A stretch of 52,503 bases of DNA from Clostridia bacterium (GTDB lineage: Bacteria > Bacillota > Clostridia > UBA1381): the NCBI GenBank assembly GCA_017404065.1, contig JAFRDB010000016.1:1-52503 (forward strand), in the 5' to 3' direction. The notes beneath the pieces were generated by a model. That model was given only the letters and a program-made list of their open reading frames with translations, was not told where the DNA came from and made no database searches. Below are positions 22,566-32,142 of this stretch, one piece after another. Made by a program: the position numbers and the translations under genes. Position 1 is the stretch's first letter. Each line of letters begins with the position of its first letter.

Positions 22566-25500
22566 TTATTTTGTGCCTTCTACAGCTTTTACAAGCGGTT
22601 TGTTAGTGCTTGTATCCCATACCATATATTTTGATGTTTCAGCTTTGCTTTTGTCCTCAAGATTATTGCTGCTTACGAAGAAATCCTTGTTTTCTCCTAC
22701 GGCAAGCTCTGCTGAATCGATATTTATACCTATGAGCACACCATTTTCATCGTATGTCGCAAGCATTACGGCAACAGGGAGTGATTTTTCTTCATCCCAG
22801 TTCTTGATCTTTACCGTCCAATTCTCACGTCCCGGTATACCCTTGCCTAATGAATAGTAAACCGTAGCTTGGTTACTGGTTACCGAAATCGTAGAATCCG
22901 CTGTAGTATTATTGAGAGTCCAAACAAATGTACCCGTTTCGTTTATCGCTGAATTGCCGTCTGTTGCTACTTCGCCAAGCTCATATCCCGGCTCTGTTTC
23001 TACAGTAAAGTATAGCTGACCGTCACTCTTGACTGTGTACGGAGCTTCTAATTCCTCGGTCAATTCCTCGTTGGTGTATACCTTAACTATAGCATTTTCA
23101 GCGTCAAAGGATATTGTGTATTCAGAAGTCGGATCTTCAATTTCTGTATACACAGCATTCGCTGTAAAGCCTTCTGTTACGGTATAGCCCGGTGTAACAA
23201 CAGTATCTGTATTCTCGATTACCCACTTACCTGTGAAGCCTTCCTTTGTAGGTACTATCGGAATAAGCTCACTGGTTAATACTGTACCCAAGCCCACAGC
23301 TACGTTGGTGGTCTGTCCGTTTTCATCTGTAAAGCGCAGACTTGCGTATATTGCACTGTATCTGGCAGTTACGGTAGTATCGGCATTGATAACGGTTTCA
23401 TCTGTAAAGTCATCATCGCCTACAACCCACTTTCCTGTTTTGTATTCCTTTTCCGGAACATCAGGAATATCTGTTACTGTTTCGCCTGCGTTTACTGTCC
23501 TTGTAGCTATCGTTTCGCCGTCTGCTACGAAGGTTACCGTGTAGGTTACAGGTGTCGTAGGCTCCGGTGTTGCTGTCGGAGCTGCCGGTGTTGCTGTCGG
23601 AGCTGCCGGTGTTGCTGTCGGAGCTGCCGGTGTTGCTGTCGGAGCTGCCGGTGCATCTGATGAAAGTATACCTACTATTTGTTCTACGATACCTTTTGTA
23701 TCGCCATAGCCGTTCAGCATAAGGTCACGCGCTATCGAGCCGTCGCTGTAGTGGTTGTGATCTGAGAAGCACGCGATTATCGCCTGTGCCGCGGCGTCTG
23801 CGCTTGCATAGCCGTTCTTTGCATAATCGGCAACATACGCGTTAAATGCCGCATCGGCGTTCTTGCCTATCTCTACAAAGCCGAGATAATTAGGATCGCT
23901 TGCCGCTCTTTCCTCCGCTACCTTTCTTGTTATCGGGTCGCCGCTGTCTGTGCGCCATCCATTGAAGGTGTTGGCTGCTGAATCATAAACATAAGCATAA
24001 CCGCCCTTTGCACCATGAGGTGTGTAGGAGTTGATTATTATCTTAGCGCCCATTGCCTCTGCCGCGTCAAGATAGAAGTTTACGTCCTCTTCAAAGAAGC
24101 TGCCAAGACCGTTTGTGCCGTTGTTACCGAACATTACTATGTCGCCCGGCTCTATTGCCTTCAGAACGCCGCCGAGCTTGCCCTGAGTATAGTATGTGCA
24201 GAGGTTTCTGCCGCCTGCGCCGTTGTTATAGAATGTTGCAAGCTCAGCAAGTGCCGGGAAGCTGCCTCTGTTATGGTCTATATAGTATGCCCATGAACCG
24301 TTGTTAGCCGCCGTTGAGTCACCTACATGATGGATATCAGGAGTTGATTTCGGAGCTTTATCTGCATCCTTGGTTATGGTTATTGCCGCTATTTTTGCGC
24401 CGTTGCCTGATATGATAAGATCAAGCGTATCTGTCGGTACTGCGACTGTATATGTCTTTGTTGTAAGCTCTGTATATGCCGCCGCTTTGCCGTAGTTATC
24501 GGTAGTATCTAAAGGATAGCCTGCAAGGTCGGAATTGATATAGCCTGTTCTTACTTCACCGGCATACGTGATCTCTACTGTGTAATTCTTACCCTTTTCA
24601 ACATCTGCCTTAAAGGTCAATGCGCCATCAAGATAGTCAGACGTCGCATCCTCAGTTGACGCTGTGCCGCCTACGGTTACAGTGCCGCTTGCTATACCGT
24701 AGCCGCGTGCTGCGGTGTATGATGTGTCAGGTGTTACTGCTGTATAGCCCTCTGCAAGATCATCATCTGCGCCTGTGCCGAAGTCAAAGGACAGTCCGTG
24801 TACCGTTACCTTAATGCTCTTTGAAATATCTGAATCGTCACTGTTCTTTCCGGTTGCTCTTATTGTAAATGTTACCGCCGGAGCTGTCTTTGTTACTGTA
24901 AGAACGCCATCCTCGAAGGTTATGCCATCGGGAAGTGTATATGCGCTTGTGTTTGTCTTGTCATATACGCCGTATGTAACAGCTCTCTCAAGATCTGTAC
25001 CGCTTCCGTCAACAACGATAGCTTCATATTCTGCGGTTATCGGTGTATCATTAAGCGGGATAGATACGCTTGTGCTTGACTTTGTAAACTTAACGCTCTC
25101 TGCTGAGCTTGTGATATTGAGCTTTATTGTCTTTGTGTAGCCGCCGATATTTACCTGAACGGTAGCCTCACCTGCAACTGCACTCTCTGAAAGTGTTACC
25201 TTTGCCTTATGTGAATCTGCTTCATCAGGAGTTATGATAACACCCTCTGCCATATCCTCTTCAAGCACTGTCCATGTAGCCGCGCCTGTTATATCGTAGC
25301 CGTCCTTAGTCTTTAATGATGCCGCGAGATCAGCGGTGTCGCCGTTCGGGATAGAAAGTGTATCCTGTGATGCGGTAAGCGTATATGTGCTCTCGTCCGC
25401 TGTGGGATAGTATGCCGATAAACCTGCTACATCCATATTTCCTGTAGCGGAGTTTGCAAGACCGAATGCCCAGTATGTGGGAGCCGATGCTGTGGTAAGA

Positions 25501-27311
25501 GCTACATTTGAGGCCTCGCCCAAAAGCTCGCCGTCCATGCTGTATGCCTTTGCCCAAGCTGCTCCCGCTGACGGGTCTACGGATATAACAACATTATACC
25601 ATACGCCCGCCTGGAACGATGCCGGAGCGTCATTCTTTGTGAGTGCCGTGCTGCCGAGATTGATAGCCGAGCCTGTGAATGTCAGTCCGATAACATCAGC
25701 ATAAGACGATGATGATGACCATATCGGATAGCCGCGTGTAAAGGTAATAACAGAATTAGACGAATTGAAGCGTACTTTCTGCTCATATATCGCCTGTGAG
25801 TTCGTTACATCAAGTGAATGTGCGAACATATCGGACTTGCTTGCAACTGTCTTTGTTACGCGGAAGAACTTATTGCCTTCCTCTGACATAAGCTCTGCTT
25901 TTCTGCCCGTGTCCGAACCGGCAATGAAGAAGTTGCCTGTTACTACATCACTGCCGGACGTGTTGTTTCCTGATATTGATGCGGTATATCCGATAAGAGA
26001 ATCCGCATAATTGCTGAAGTCTGACGGATAACCGCCTTCGGGAAGTATTTGCGAGGTTGGGACCGTCGTGTTTCCAAGTGCCGCAACTGCCTTTTTAGCT
26101 ACAAAAGTCTCACCGTTATATGTAACAGTCGCCGTCATCATGCCGATGAAGTTCATCGGAACGTTCTTCAGCTCAAAGCTTGTAGCCACCTTGCCCTCGT
26201 TATTTACCGAGAATGCGCCGTAGCTGTCGCAGTATTGCCCCGGCTGATCGTTTTTCGTAGCAAAACCGCCTATATCCCATGTTACGTTAAAGTCCGTAAC
26301 ATTGGAGCTTAAATTCGCCTCGGTTATGGTCGTGCCGTCAACGCCTGTGATCACTACTGTATACGGATTTGACTCTGCCGTATCCGGATCGGGACCGAAG
26401 GTCATCTTATCCGCGCCTGTAATGCTGACTTCCTTTATTGCCTCAACATAAGTCGTGTCTACATCATACTGAGCTGTGAACTTAGTATCGGCGGTGATAG
26501 CCATTGCCTTGATCTCATCTGTGGAGTAAACAGTTGTATCATCATCCTTTGTCCAGCCCTTGAAGGTGTAGCCGCCTATATATGTATCCGGCACTTCTTT
26601 AACGCTGCCGTTTTCAATAACAGCCTCTGTTTTTGTCGCGCCCTGAACATCATATGTAACTGTATAATATGTTTCTTCGGCTATATCTAAGGTTATATTC
26701 ATATCCGAGATCTTGTATGTACAATCGCTCCATGAATATACAGCGAGCACATCAACCGAATCAAGGCTGCCAAAAGCTGTTTCGCCTACATTATGCGCGC
26801 CAATTTTTCCGGAGAATTTCTTTGCGTCCATATCGAAGGTAAGTGATACCTCCTCCTCCGCATCAACTGCAAAGCCGCCGTTACTGTAAGAAGATCCGGG
26901 TGCCAGATATACACGCTTATTTATATTTGAGCCCATTACACCATAGCATACATACGCGCCCGCAACATCCTGGTAAGCGTTTGTGGCATAAGCAGCACTA
27001 TCATTGTCATAAATACCTATAGCGGTACGTCCGCCGCTCGGTACTGTTTCCTTATAGGAAATAGTAATAGACTTTACGTGTCCGCTGTCTGACTGTGTGT
27101 AGGGAGTCAGATCAAGCTTTGACCATTTTTTTGCCTTAAGTGCCAGCGTTGCCGTATCTGTGCCGCTGTCATAGGTAGACTGACTGTCGATCTTTGAAAG
27201 ATCGACCTTCTGCGATGATGTAGCCGCATTTGCGGTAACCGCAAGCCCTGCAAATGCCGATGCCGCCACAGCAAGAGCCGAAATACCGCTTAATAGCCTT
27301 CTGAACTTCAT
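22566..27311 (-). CDS. Large secreted multidomain SGNH hydrolase (rhamnogalacturonan acetylesterase-like)
   Basis: A 1581-residue exported protein. Signal peptide 1-29 ('SALAVAASAFAGLAVTANA'). Domains in rough order: a beta-sandwich (30-215), an InlB/Flg_new-type repeat (about 216-285), Ig-like modules and a lectin-like fold (290-640), Big-type modules (650-860), a galactose-binding-like domain 'FDFGTGADDDLAEGYTAV' (about 870-985), the SGNH esterase (about 990-1220), a TPAAPTA linker, then three more Flg_new-like repeats and a C-terminal beta module. Catalytic S999 lies in 'HVGDSTAANNG', N in 'FGNNGTN', and D1184/H1187 in 'SDHNHYS'. This matches CE12-type deacetylases of pectin rhamnogalacturonan. 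It is a paralogue of the gene at 27543. No sortase motif is seen. Confidence 0.85.
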   Translation of the reverse strand: MKFRRLLSGISALAVAASAFAGLAVTANAATSSQKVDLSKIDSQSTYDSGTDTATLALKAKKWSKLDLTPYTQSDSGHVKSITISYKETVPSGGRTAIGIYDNDSAAYATNAYQDVAGAYVCYGVMGSNINKRVYLAPGSSYSNGGFAVDAEEEVSLTFDMDAKKFSGKIGAHNVGETAFGSLDSVDVLAVYSWSDCTYKISDMNITLDIAEETYYTVTYDVQGATKTEAVIENGSVKEVPDTYIGGYTFKGWTKDDDTTVYSTDEIKAMAITADTKFTAQYDVDTTYVEAIKEVSITGADKMTFGPDPDTAESNPYTVVITGVDGTTITEANLSSNVTDFNVTWDIGGFATKNDQPGQYCDSYGAFSVNNEGKVATSFELKNVPMNFIGMMTATVTYNGETFVAKKAVAALGNTTVPTSQILPEGGYPSDFSNYADSLIGYTASISGNNTSGSDVVTGNFFIAGSDTGRKAELMSEEGNKFFRVTKTVASKSDMFAHSLDVTNSQAIYEQKVRFNSSNSVITFTRGYPIWSSSSSYADVIGLTFTGSAINLGSTALTKNDAPASFQAGVWYNVVISVDPSAGAAWAKAYSMDGELLGEASNVALTTASAPTYWAFGLANSATGNMDVAGLSAYYPTADESTYTLTASQDTLSIPNGDTADLAASLKTKDGYDITGAATWTVLEEDMAEGVIITPDEADSHKAKVTLSESAVAGEATVQVNIGGYTKTIKLNITSSAESVKFTKSSTSVSIPLNDTPITAEYEAIVVDGSGTDLERAVTYGVYDKTNTSAYTLPDGITFEDGVLTVTKTAPAVTFTIRATGKNSDDSDISKSIKVTVHGLSFDFGTGADDDLAEGYTAVTPDTSYTAARGYGIASGTVTVGGTASTEDATSDYLDGALTFKADVEKGKNYTVEITYAGEVRTGYINSDLAGYPLDTTDNYGKAAAYTELTTKTYTVAVPTDTLDLIISGNGAKIAAITITKDADKAPKSTPDIHHVGDSTAANNGSWAYYIDHNRGSFPALAELATFYNNGAGGRNLCTYYTQGKLGGVLKAIEPGDIVMFGNNGTNGLGSFFEEDVNFYLDAAEAMGAKIIINSYTPHGAKGGYAYVYDSAANTFNGWRTDSGDPITRKVAEERAASDPNYLGFVEIGKNADAAFNAYVADYAKNGYASADAAAQAIIACFSDHNHYSDGSIARDLMLNGYGDTKGIVEQIVGILSSDAPAAPTATPAAPTATPAAPTATPAAPTATPEPTTPVTYTVTFVADGETIATRTVNAGETVTDIPDVPEKEYKTGKWVVGDDDFTDETVINADTTVTARYSAIYASLRFTDENGQTTNVAVGLGTVLTSELIPIVPTKEGFTGKWVIENTDTVVTPGYTVTEGFTANAVYTEIEDPTSEYTISFDAENAIVKVYTNEELTEELEAPYTVKSDGQLYFTVETEPGYELGEVATDGNSAINETGTFVWTLNNTTADSTISVTSNQATVYYSLGKGIPGRENWTVKIKNWDEEKSLPVAVMLATYDENGVLIGINIDSAELAVGENKDFFVSSNNLEDKSKAETSKYMVWDTSTNKPLVKAVEGTK
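23566..23649 (-). repeat. Four tandem 21-bp repeats in the esterase linker
   Basis: Four identical units of GGTGTTGCTGTCGGAGCTGCC (plus-strand reading) encode the seven-residue linker APTATPA on the minus strand. The units are identical at the nucleotide level, so the array is recent and likely to vary in copy number between strains. Confidence 0.9.
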
Positions 27312-27339
27312 ACTTCTCTCTCCTTTTCTGTTTTATATA

Positions 27340-27528
27340 TTATTCCCATTTATATACAAGTACATTTGCCGCATTGACTGCCGCTTGCTCAAACCTTTCT
27401 GTAAGAGTCAGAGTCGCCTCATTATAGGTTGCGGAGATCGGCGTCAGTGTAGCCATAGGTGTATCTCCGTCTGTTTTGACTACCTCATAAAACCTTGTTA
27501 TTTTTAATGTAGGCTCGTTGTATTTCAT
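27340..27528 (-). CDS. Small protein of unknown function between two SGNH esterases
   Basis: I do not recognise this 62-residue protein. It is very likely translated: AAAGGAGG lies 8 bases before the ATG, 14 bases after the stop of the upstream esterase and 28 bases before the next one. It has no signal peptide and no cysteine. The N-terminus 'MKYNEPTLKITRFYEVV' fits a recurrent pattern (K-Y-x-x-P-x-L-x-I-x-x-F) that I recall at the start of many small gut-Firmicute proteins of unknown role. The middle 'ATYNEATLTLTERFEQAAVNAANVL' is Thr/Ala-rich and could be a helix. A regulator, a secretion helper or a precursor peptide are all possible. Confidence 0.7.
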   Translation of the reverse strand: MKYNEPTLKITRFYEVVKTDGDTPMATLTPISATYNEATLTLTERFEQAAVNAANVLVYKWE

Positions 27529-27542
27529 TGCCGTTTCCTCCT

Positions 27543-30500
27543 TTATTCTACCTCTACAGATATTGTTGCCGTATCGTCATTCAGTCCGGCGATGACGATA
27601 CCGAATTTTGCCGCTCCGCCCGCATCAAGCGTTATCGCGGTGCCGTAATTCTTTGTGAAAGTCTTTGTCACGCCGCCGGACGTGATCTGCGCTGTTATAT
27701 TGTTAAAGCCGTAAGCCGTTCTCTTTGCGCCGTTTGTCACGGTCACAAGCCAGCCCGTTGCAGCGTCGTTGCCCTTTGTTTCAACTATTGCATCGTCGTA
27801 GTCATAAGTCCAGTTTGCGTCGTCTGCGGCAGCCTCCGTCAGTATCTCAGTCAGCTGCTCAACTATGCCCTTCACGTTGCCGTAGCCGTTCAGCATCAGC
27901 TCGCGTGCTATCGTGCCGTTGCTATAGTGGTTATGGTCGGAGAAGCACGCATTTATCGCCTGTGCCGCCGCGTCCGCCGAAGCATAGCCGTTTGCCTCAT
28001 AATCTGCAACATAGGCGTTGAATGCCGCGTCCGCGTTCTTGCCTATCTCCACGAAGCCGAGATAGTTCGGATCGCTTGCCGCTCTTTCCGCCGCTACCTC
28101 GCGGACTATGTTGTCATAGCTGTCCTTGCGGTAGCTGTTAAAGGTATGCGTTGACGAATTATATCCGCTTGCATAATTGCTTACTGCGCCGTGAGGCGTG
28201 TAGGAGTTTATGATTATCCTTGCGCCCATCGCCTCCGCCGCGTCAAGGTAGTAGTTCACATCATCCTCAAAATACGAGCCCATGCCGTTCGTGCCGTTGT
28301 TACCGAACATCACGATGTCGCCCGGCTCTATCTCTCTCAAAACGCCCGCAAGCCTGCCCTGCGTGTAATAAGTGCCGAGGTTTCTGCCGCCCGCGCCGTT
28401 GTTATAGAAGGTCGCGAGCGCGAACAGCTCCGGATATGTTGCGCTGCTCTTGGCGAGTGTATATGCCCACGAGCCGTTGTTTGCCGATGTTGAGTCACCG
28501 ATATGGTGGATATCCGGCTTTGCCTTCGGCTGCTTATCGGCGTCCTTGGTTATGGTTATTGCCGCTATCTTTGCGCCGTCGCCCGATACGATAAGATCGA
28601 GCGCGTCTACCGGAACGGGTACGCTGTAGCTTGCCGTTGCAAGGCTTGACTGCGTGCCGAGCTCATAGCCGGCAAGGTCGCTGTTCACATAACCTGTTGC
28701 AAGAGTTCCCTGATAGGTTATCGCTACCGTGTAGTTCTTGCCCTTTTCAACGTCCGCCTTGAAGGTGATCGCGCCTTCAAGCCAGTCTGCCGCAGCGTTT
28801 GATGTTGAGCCTGTGCCGCCCGCCGCTACGGAGCCGCTTGCGATACCGTAGCCGCGCTCCGCCGTGTATGAGGTGTCCGCCGTTACCGCTGTGTACCCCT
28901 CGGCAAGCGCGCTCTCGTCGTCCGTACCGAAGTCGAAGGACAGACCGTGTACCGTTACCTTAACGCTCTTTGAGATGTCGGAATTATCGCTGTTCTTGCC
29001 TGTTGCTCTTATCGTGAAGGTCACCGCCGGAGCAGTCTTTGTTACCGTGAGAATGCCGTTTGCAAAGGTTATGCCCGCGGGCAGGGTATATGCGCTTGTG
29101 TTGGTCTTGTCATATACGGCATATGTTATCGTTCTGTGAAGATCGTTTTCGCTGCCGTCAACGACCGCCGCTGCATATTCCGCAGTTATCGGCGTGTCGC
29201 TCAGCGGTATGGATACGCTCGTGCTTGACTTTGTGAACTTAACGCGCTCCGCCGAGCTTGTTATAGTCAGCTTTACCGTCTTTGTATATCCGCCGATGTT
29301 TACCCGTACGGTGGCATCGCCTGCGATTGCGCCCGCGCCGAGCGTCACCGTTGCCTTGTGGCTGTCTGCCGCGTCGGGAGTTATGATAACGCCCGCCACC
29401 ATATCCTCTTCAAGCACGCTCCATGTAGCCGCGCCCGTTATATCGTAGCCCTCTGCGGTCTTTAAGGATGCCGCAAGCTCTGCCGTGTCGCCGTTCGGGA
29501 TGGAAAGCGTATCCTGCGAAGCGGTGAGCGTATATGTGCTCTCGTCGGCTGCGGCGTAGTATGCGCTGTAGCTGGCGATGTCTATCGTGCCTGCCTTTTT
29601 GCCCGGTGAGCCTATGGTATAGAAAACAGGGTTGCAGGTCGCCGTCCAGTCCACATTTGCGACTCCGCCCACGAAGCTGCCGTTATCATAGACCGATACA
29701 TAGCAGGTCTCCGTTGTCTTGTCCACGGAGAGAACAACGTCATACCATTTGTTCGCCGATACTGTTACATCGTTCCCGTCGGCGCTTTTTATGCTTTCGC
29801 CGTTCAGCGTAAGTGTGCCGCCACTGTATTGAAGAATAACGGGACACGTATTGTTTGCGCTGTATACCTTCGTATTGAGCGAAAGATTGGGCTGCCCGGA
29901 AACAAATCTCACGGACTGCTTGAATATAGCCTGCTCCGACGGTGTCGCGATATTATTTGAAAATGCGTGCGAGTTGCCGGTATCCGTTGTGACCCGCAGA
30001 TATTTGTTTGTGCCGTCCGATTGAACCGTAGCCGTACTGTTGCCGTAAGAGCCGGCAAAAACCCAGCCGCCTATGACCGGATCGTATTTGCTGCCGAAAG
30101 TGTCCCTCAAGGCGCTGTAGCCGATGATAGATGAGGGATAATCGTCAAAGTCCGAGGGATAGCCGCCCTCCGGCAGTATTTTATTTGTTGTCGTGTTGCC
30201 GAGCGCGACAACATATTTTTCGGCAACAAAGGTCTCGCCGTTATAGGTAACGGTCGCGGTCATTTTGCCGTAGAAGTTCATCGGAACGTTCTTCAGCTCA
30301 AAGCTTGTTGCTACCTTGCCCTTGTTATTTACCGAGAACGCGCCGTAGCTGTCGCAATACTGCCCCTCGGTATCGTTCGCGGTCTTGAAGCCGTCTATAT
30401 CCCATGCTACATTGAAATCCGTAACACTGCGGCTTATGTTGTTCTCGGTCAGGGTAGTGCCGTTCTCGCCGGTGATGACTACCGTGTAGGGGTTTGATGC

Positions 30501-31286
30501 CGCCGTATCGGGGTCCGCGCCGAAGGTCATCTTGTCCGCGCCCGTGATCGCCACCGATGAGATCGGCTCGATCGTTGAGGGCGGTACATATTCGGAGATG
30601 GTTATGTTGTCGATATAGATACCCACCGTGTTCGGAGCGAAAAAGTCAAAGCCCTTTACCGCCGCAAGAGTATCGTCCGAAAACGGGACGGTAGCGGAAT
30701 AATTTGCCGTTGCCGAAGAATAATCCCCGTCCGCCCTTGTATCATAGACCTCCAGCTCGGTCGATTTTGAAGCGTTGCTTACGGTCGCGATGATGTGGAG
30801 CCATTTTTGAGCATTGCCCACCGTTGTCACGTTGCCGAAGGTGCTGCTGTTGCCTATTTTTACCTTGCCGTCGTTGGCGTTATAGCTGAACGTCAGCGCG
30901 CGCCCTGCGGTCGTTGCCGCTCTTGAGCCGCCCGCGCTGAGGCTGAGGTTGGCTACTCTGGCGTTAAAATAGGCATCAAACTCAAAGATCAGCGTCTTAT
31001 CCGCTGCCTGCGAGTCCGTCAGCGGTACATAGTAGCCGTAGCCGTTAGAGCTTCCGCTGCCCGTCATATATTCGCATTTTGTGGTGTTCACCCCACCGGG
31101 GCTGTCCGTGACGCTGGTAGCAAACCTTGCGCCCGCGGTGAATTTGGGCGTTGCGCCGCTTTCGTCATAGGTGATCGTCGGAACGAGCACCGTATTTTCC
31201 GCGCCCGCGCTCACCGCTATTCCGGCAAACACAGACGCCGCCACCGCCAATGCGGAAACGGTGCTTATAAACTTTCTTAACTGCAT
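27543..31286 (-). CDS. Large secreted SGNH hydrolase, paralogue (rhamnogalacturonan acetylesterase-like)
   Basis: A 1247-residue exported protein. Signal peptide 1-29 ('SALAVAASVFAGIAVSAGA'). It then has a lectin-like fold (30-235), the shared 'SVAITGADKMTFG' Ig-like module (about 240-370), a second lectin-like fold (380-575), Big-type modules (580-790), a galactose-binding-like domain 'FDFGTDDESALAEGYTAV' and the SGNH esterase. The catalytic residues are S932 ('HIGDSTSANNG') and D1117/H1120 ('SDHNHYS'). It ends after a short beta domain, without the linker and repeats of its paralogue. The middle and esterase parts of the two are near-identical, so this is a tandem duplication. It is first in a three-gene transcript, and its codons look more GC-rich than the paralogue's. 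Confidence 0.85.
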   Translation of the reverse strand: MQLRKFISTVSALAVAASVFAGIAVSAGAENTVLVPTITYDESGATPKFTAGARFATSVTDSPGGVNTTKCEYMTGSGSSNGYGYYVPLTDSQAADKTLIFEFDAYFNARVANLSLSAGGSRAATTAGRALTFSYNANDGKVKIGNSSTFGNVTTVGNAQKWLHIIATVSNASKSTELEVYDTRADGDYSSATANYSATVPFSDDTLAAVKGFDFFAPNTVGIYIDNITISEYVPPSTIEPISSVAITGADKMTFGADPDTAASNPYTVVITGENGTTLTENNISRSVTDFNVAWDIDGFKTANDTEGQYCDSYGAFSVNNKGKVATSFELKNVPMNFYGKMTATVTYNGETFVAEKYVVALGNTTTNKILPEGGYPSDFDDYPSSIIGYSALRDTFGSKYDPVIGGWVFAGSYGNSTATVQSDGTNKYLRVTTDTGNSHAFSNNIATPSEQAIFKQSVRFVSGQPNLSLNTKVYSANNTCPVILQYSGGTLTLNGESIKSADGNDVTVSANKWYDVVLSVDKTTETCYVSVYDNGSFVGGVANVDWTATCNPVFYTIGSPGKKAGTIDIASYSAYYAAADESTYTLTASQDTLSIPNGDTAELAASLKTAEGYDITGAATWSVLEEDMVAGVIITPDAADSHKATVTLGAGAIAGDATVRVNIGGYTKTVKLTITSSAERVKFTKSSTSVSIPLSDTPITAEYAAAVVDGSENDLHRTITYAVYDKTNTSAYTLPAGITFANGILTVTKTAPAVTFTIRATGKNSDNSDISKSVKVTVHGLSFDFGTDDESALAEGYTAVTADTSYTAERGYGIASGSVAAGGTGSTSNAAADWLEGAITFKADVEKGKNYTVAITYQGTLATGYVNSDLAGYELGTQSSLATASYSVPVPVDALDLIVSGDGAKIAAITITKDADKQPKAKPDIHHIGDSTSANNGSWAYTLAKSSATYPELFALATFYNNGAGGRNLGTYYTQGRLAGVLREIEPGDIVMFGNNGTNGMGSYFEDDVNYYLDAAEAMGARIIINSYTPHGAVSNYASGYNSSTHTFNSYRKDSYDNIVREVAAERAASDPNYLGFVEIGKNADAAFNAYVADYEANGYASADAAAQAINACFSDHNHYSNGTIARELMLNGYGNVKGIVEQLTEILTEAAADDANWTYDYDDAIVETKGNDAATGWLVTVTNGAKRTAYGFNNITAQITSGGVTKTFTKNYGTAITLDAGGAAKFGIVIAGLNDDTATISVEVE

Positions 31287-31336
31287 AAAACTCTCTCCTT
31301 TGGTACGCAGATATTTAATTACATAATAATATGTAT

Positions 31337-31365
31337 ATTATATCACATTATTTTTAAAATGTACA
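31337..31365 (-). promoter_or_regulatory. Promoter of the SGNH esterase operon
   Basis: On the minus strand TGTACA (31360-31365) and TATAAT (31337-31342) are 17 bases apart, about 50 bases before the start at 31286, which has AAAGGAGAGAG as ribosome site. Confidence 0.75.
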
Positions 31366-31401
31366 GTCTTTTTTGTTAAATTTGAAAAAAATATACAAAA
31401 T

Positions 31402-32094
31402 TTATCTTACAAGCCTTAGTGCAAATCTCAAATAATCCGACGAAACAAGATGATACTCTATCCCGTCAACCATCTCCGGTATGCGATTTGCATGGCTCGC
31501 GCCATGAAGATGTCCGTAATAGCATTTTTTTACACCATATTTTTTCATCGTTTCAGTGAACGCGTTACCCTCGCCCTGACGCGACATGGGCGGATAGTGC
31601 GTGAACACCACTCTGTTTTCCGTTTCCGCCGCCTTAAGCGACAGCTCAAGACGCCCTACCTCGCGGCTGAAATACTTTTCATCCGCTTCTGAAAAAGCCG
31701 TCCACGACGGATATAGCCATCCCCGCGTGCCGCAAACAGAAATACCGTCTGCGGTATAGGAGCCGTTATGCAAAAATGATATGCTTTTAAAGCCGTTTTT
31801 TTCGGTGAAATCCGTAAGCTTTGCCATTGTCGTCCACCAGTAATCATGGTTGCCCTTAAGAAGTATCTTTTTCCCCGGCAGTCGCTCCAGATACTCAAAA
31901 TCCCGCATTGCCTGCTCCAGATACGTCGCCCATGAAAAATCACCGGGCAGCACGACCGTGTCCTCATTACGCACAGTCGCCGTCCAGTTGCTTTCTATTC
32001 TTTCCACATAATTATCCCATCGGCTGCCGAATATGTTCATCGGTTTATCTATGCCGAGCGGCAGATGCAGATCCGCTATTGTAAATACTGCCAT
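31402..32094 (-). CDS. Metallophosphoesterase
   Basis: A 230-residue calcineurin-type phosphoesterase. The metal motifs run in order: 'ADLHLP' near the N-terminus, 'VLPGDFSW', 'LLKGNHDYWW', 'VFTHYPP' and 'YYGHLHG'. This matches the stand-alone bacterial family of predicted phosphohydrolases; the substrate is unknown. There is no signal peptide. I chose the ATG at 32094 behind GGAAAGG. It lies 48 bases after the ABM-domain gene with a terminator hairpin between them, so it probably depends on read-through or partial termination. Confidence 0.9.
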   Translation of the reverse strand: MAVFTIADLHLPLGIDKPMNIFGSRWDNYVERIESNWTATVRNEDTVVLPGDFSWATYLEQAMRDFEYLERLPGKKILLKGNHDYWWTTMAKLTDFTEKNGFKSISFLHNGSYTADGISVCGTRGWLYPSWTAFSEADEKYFSREVGRLELSLKAAETENRVVFTHYPPMSRQGEGNAFTETMKKYGVKKCYYGHLHGASHANRIPEMVDGIEYHLVSSDYLRFALRLVR

Positions 32095-32110
32095 TCTATC
32101 AGGCCTTTCC

Positions 32111-32136
32111 AAAAAAGCCGCCAATCGGCGGCTTTT
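32111..32136 (-). terminator. Intrinsic terminator between ABM gene and phosphoesterase
   Basis: AAAAGCCGCC-AATC-GGCGGCTTTT forms a 10-bp stem with a four-base loop, and six T residues follow on the minus strand. It lies only 17 bases before the phosphoesterase start. Confidence 0.85.
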
Positions 32137-32142
32137 GTAACA

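Noticed and set aside
23566..23649. CRISPR-like array
   Set aside because: The four 21-bp units are contiguous with no spacers and encode an in-frame protein linker.
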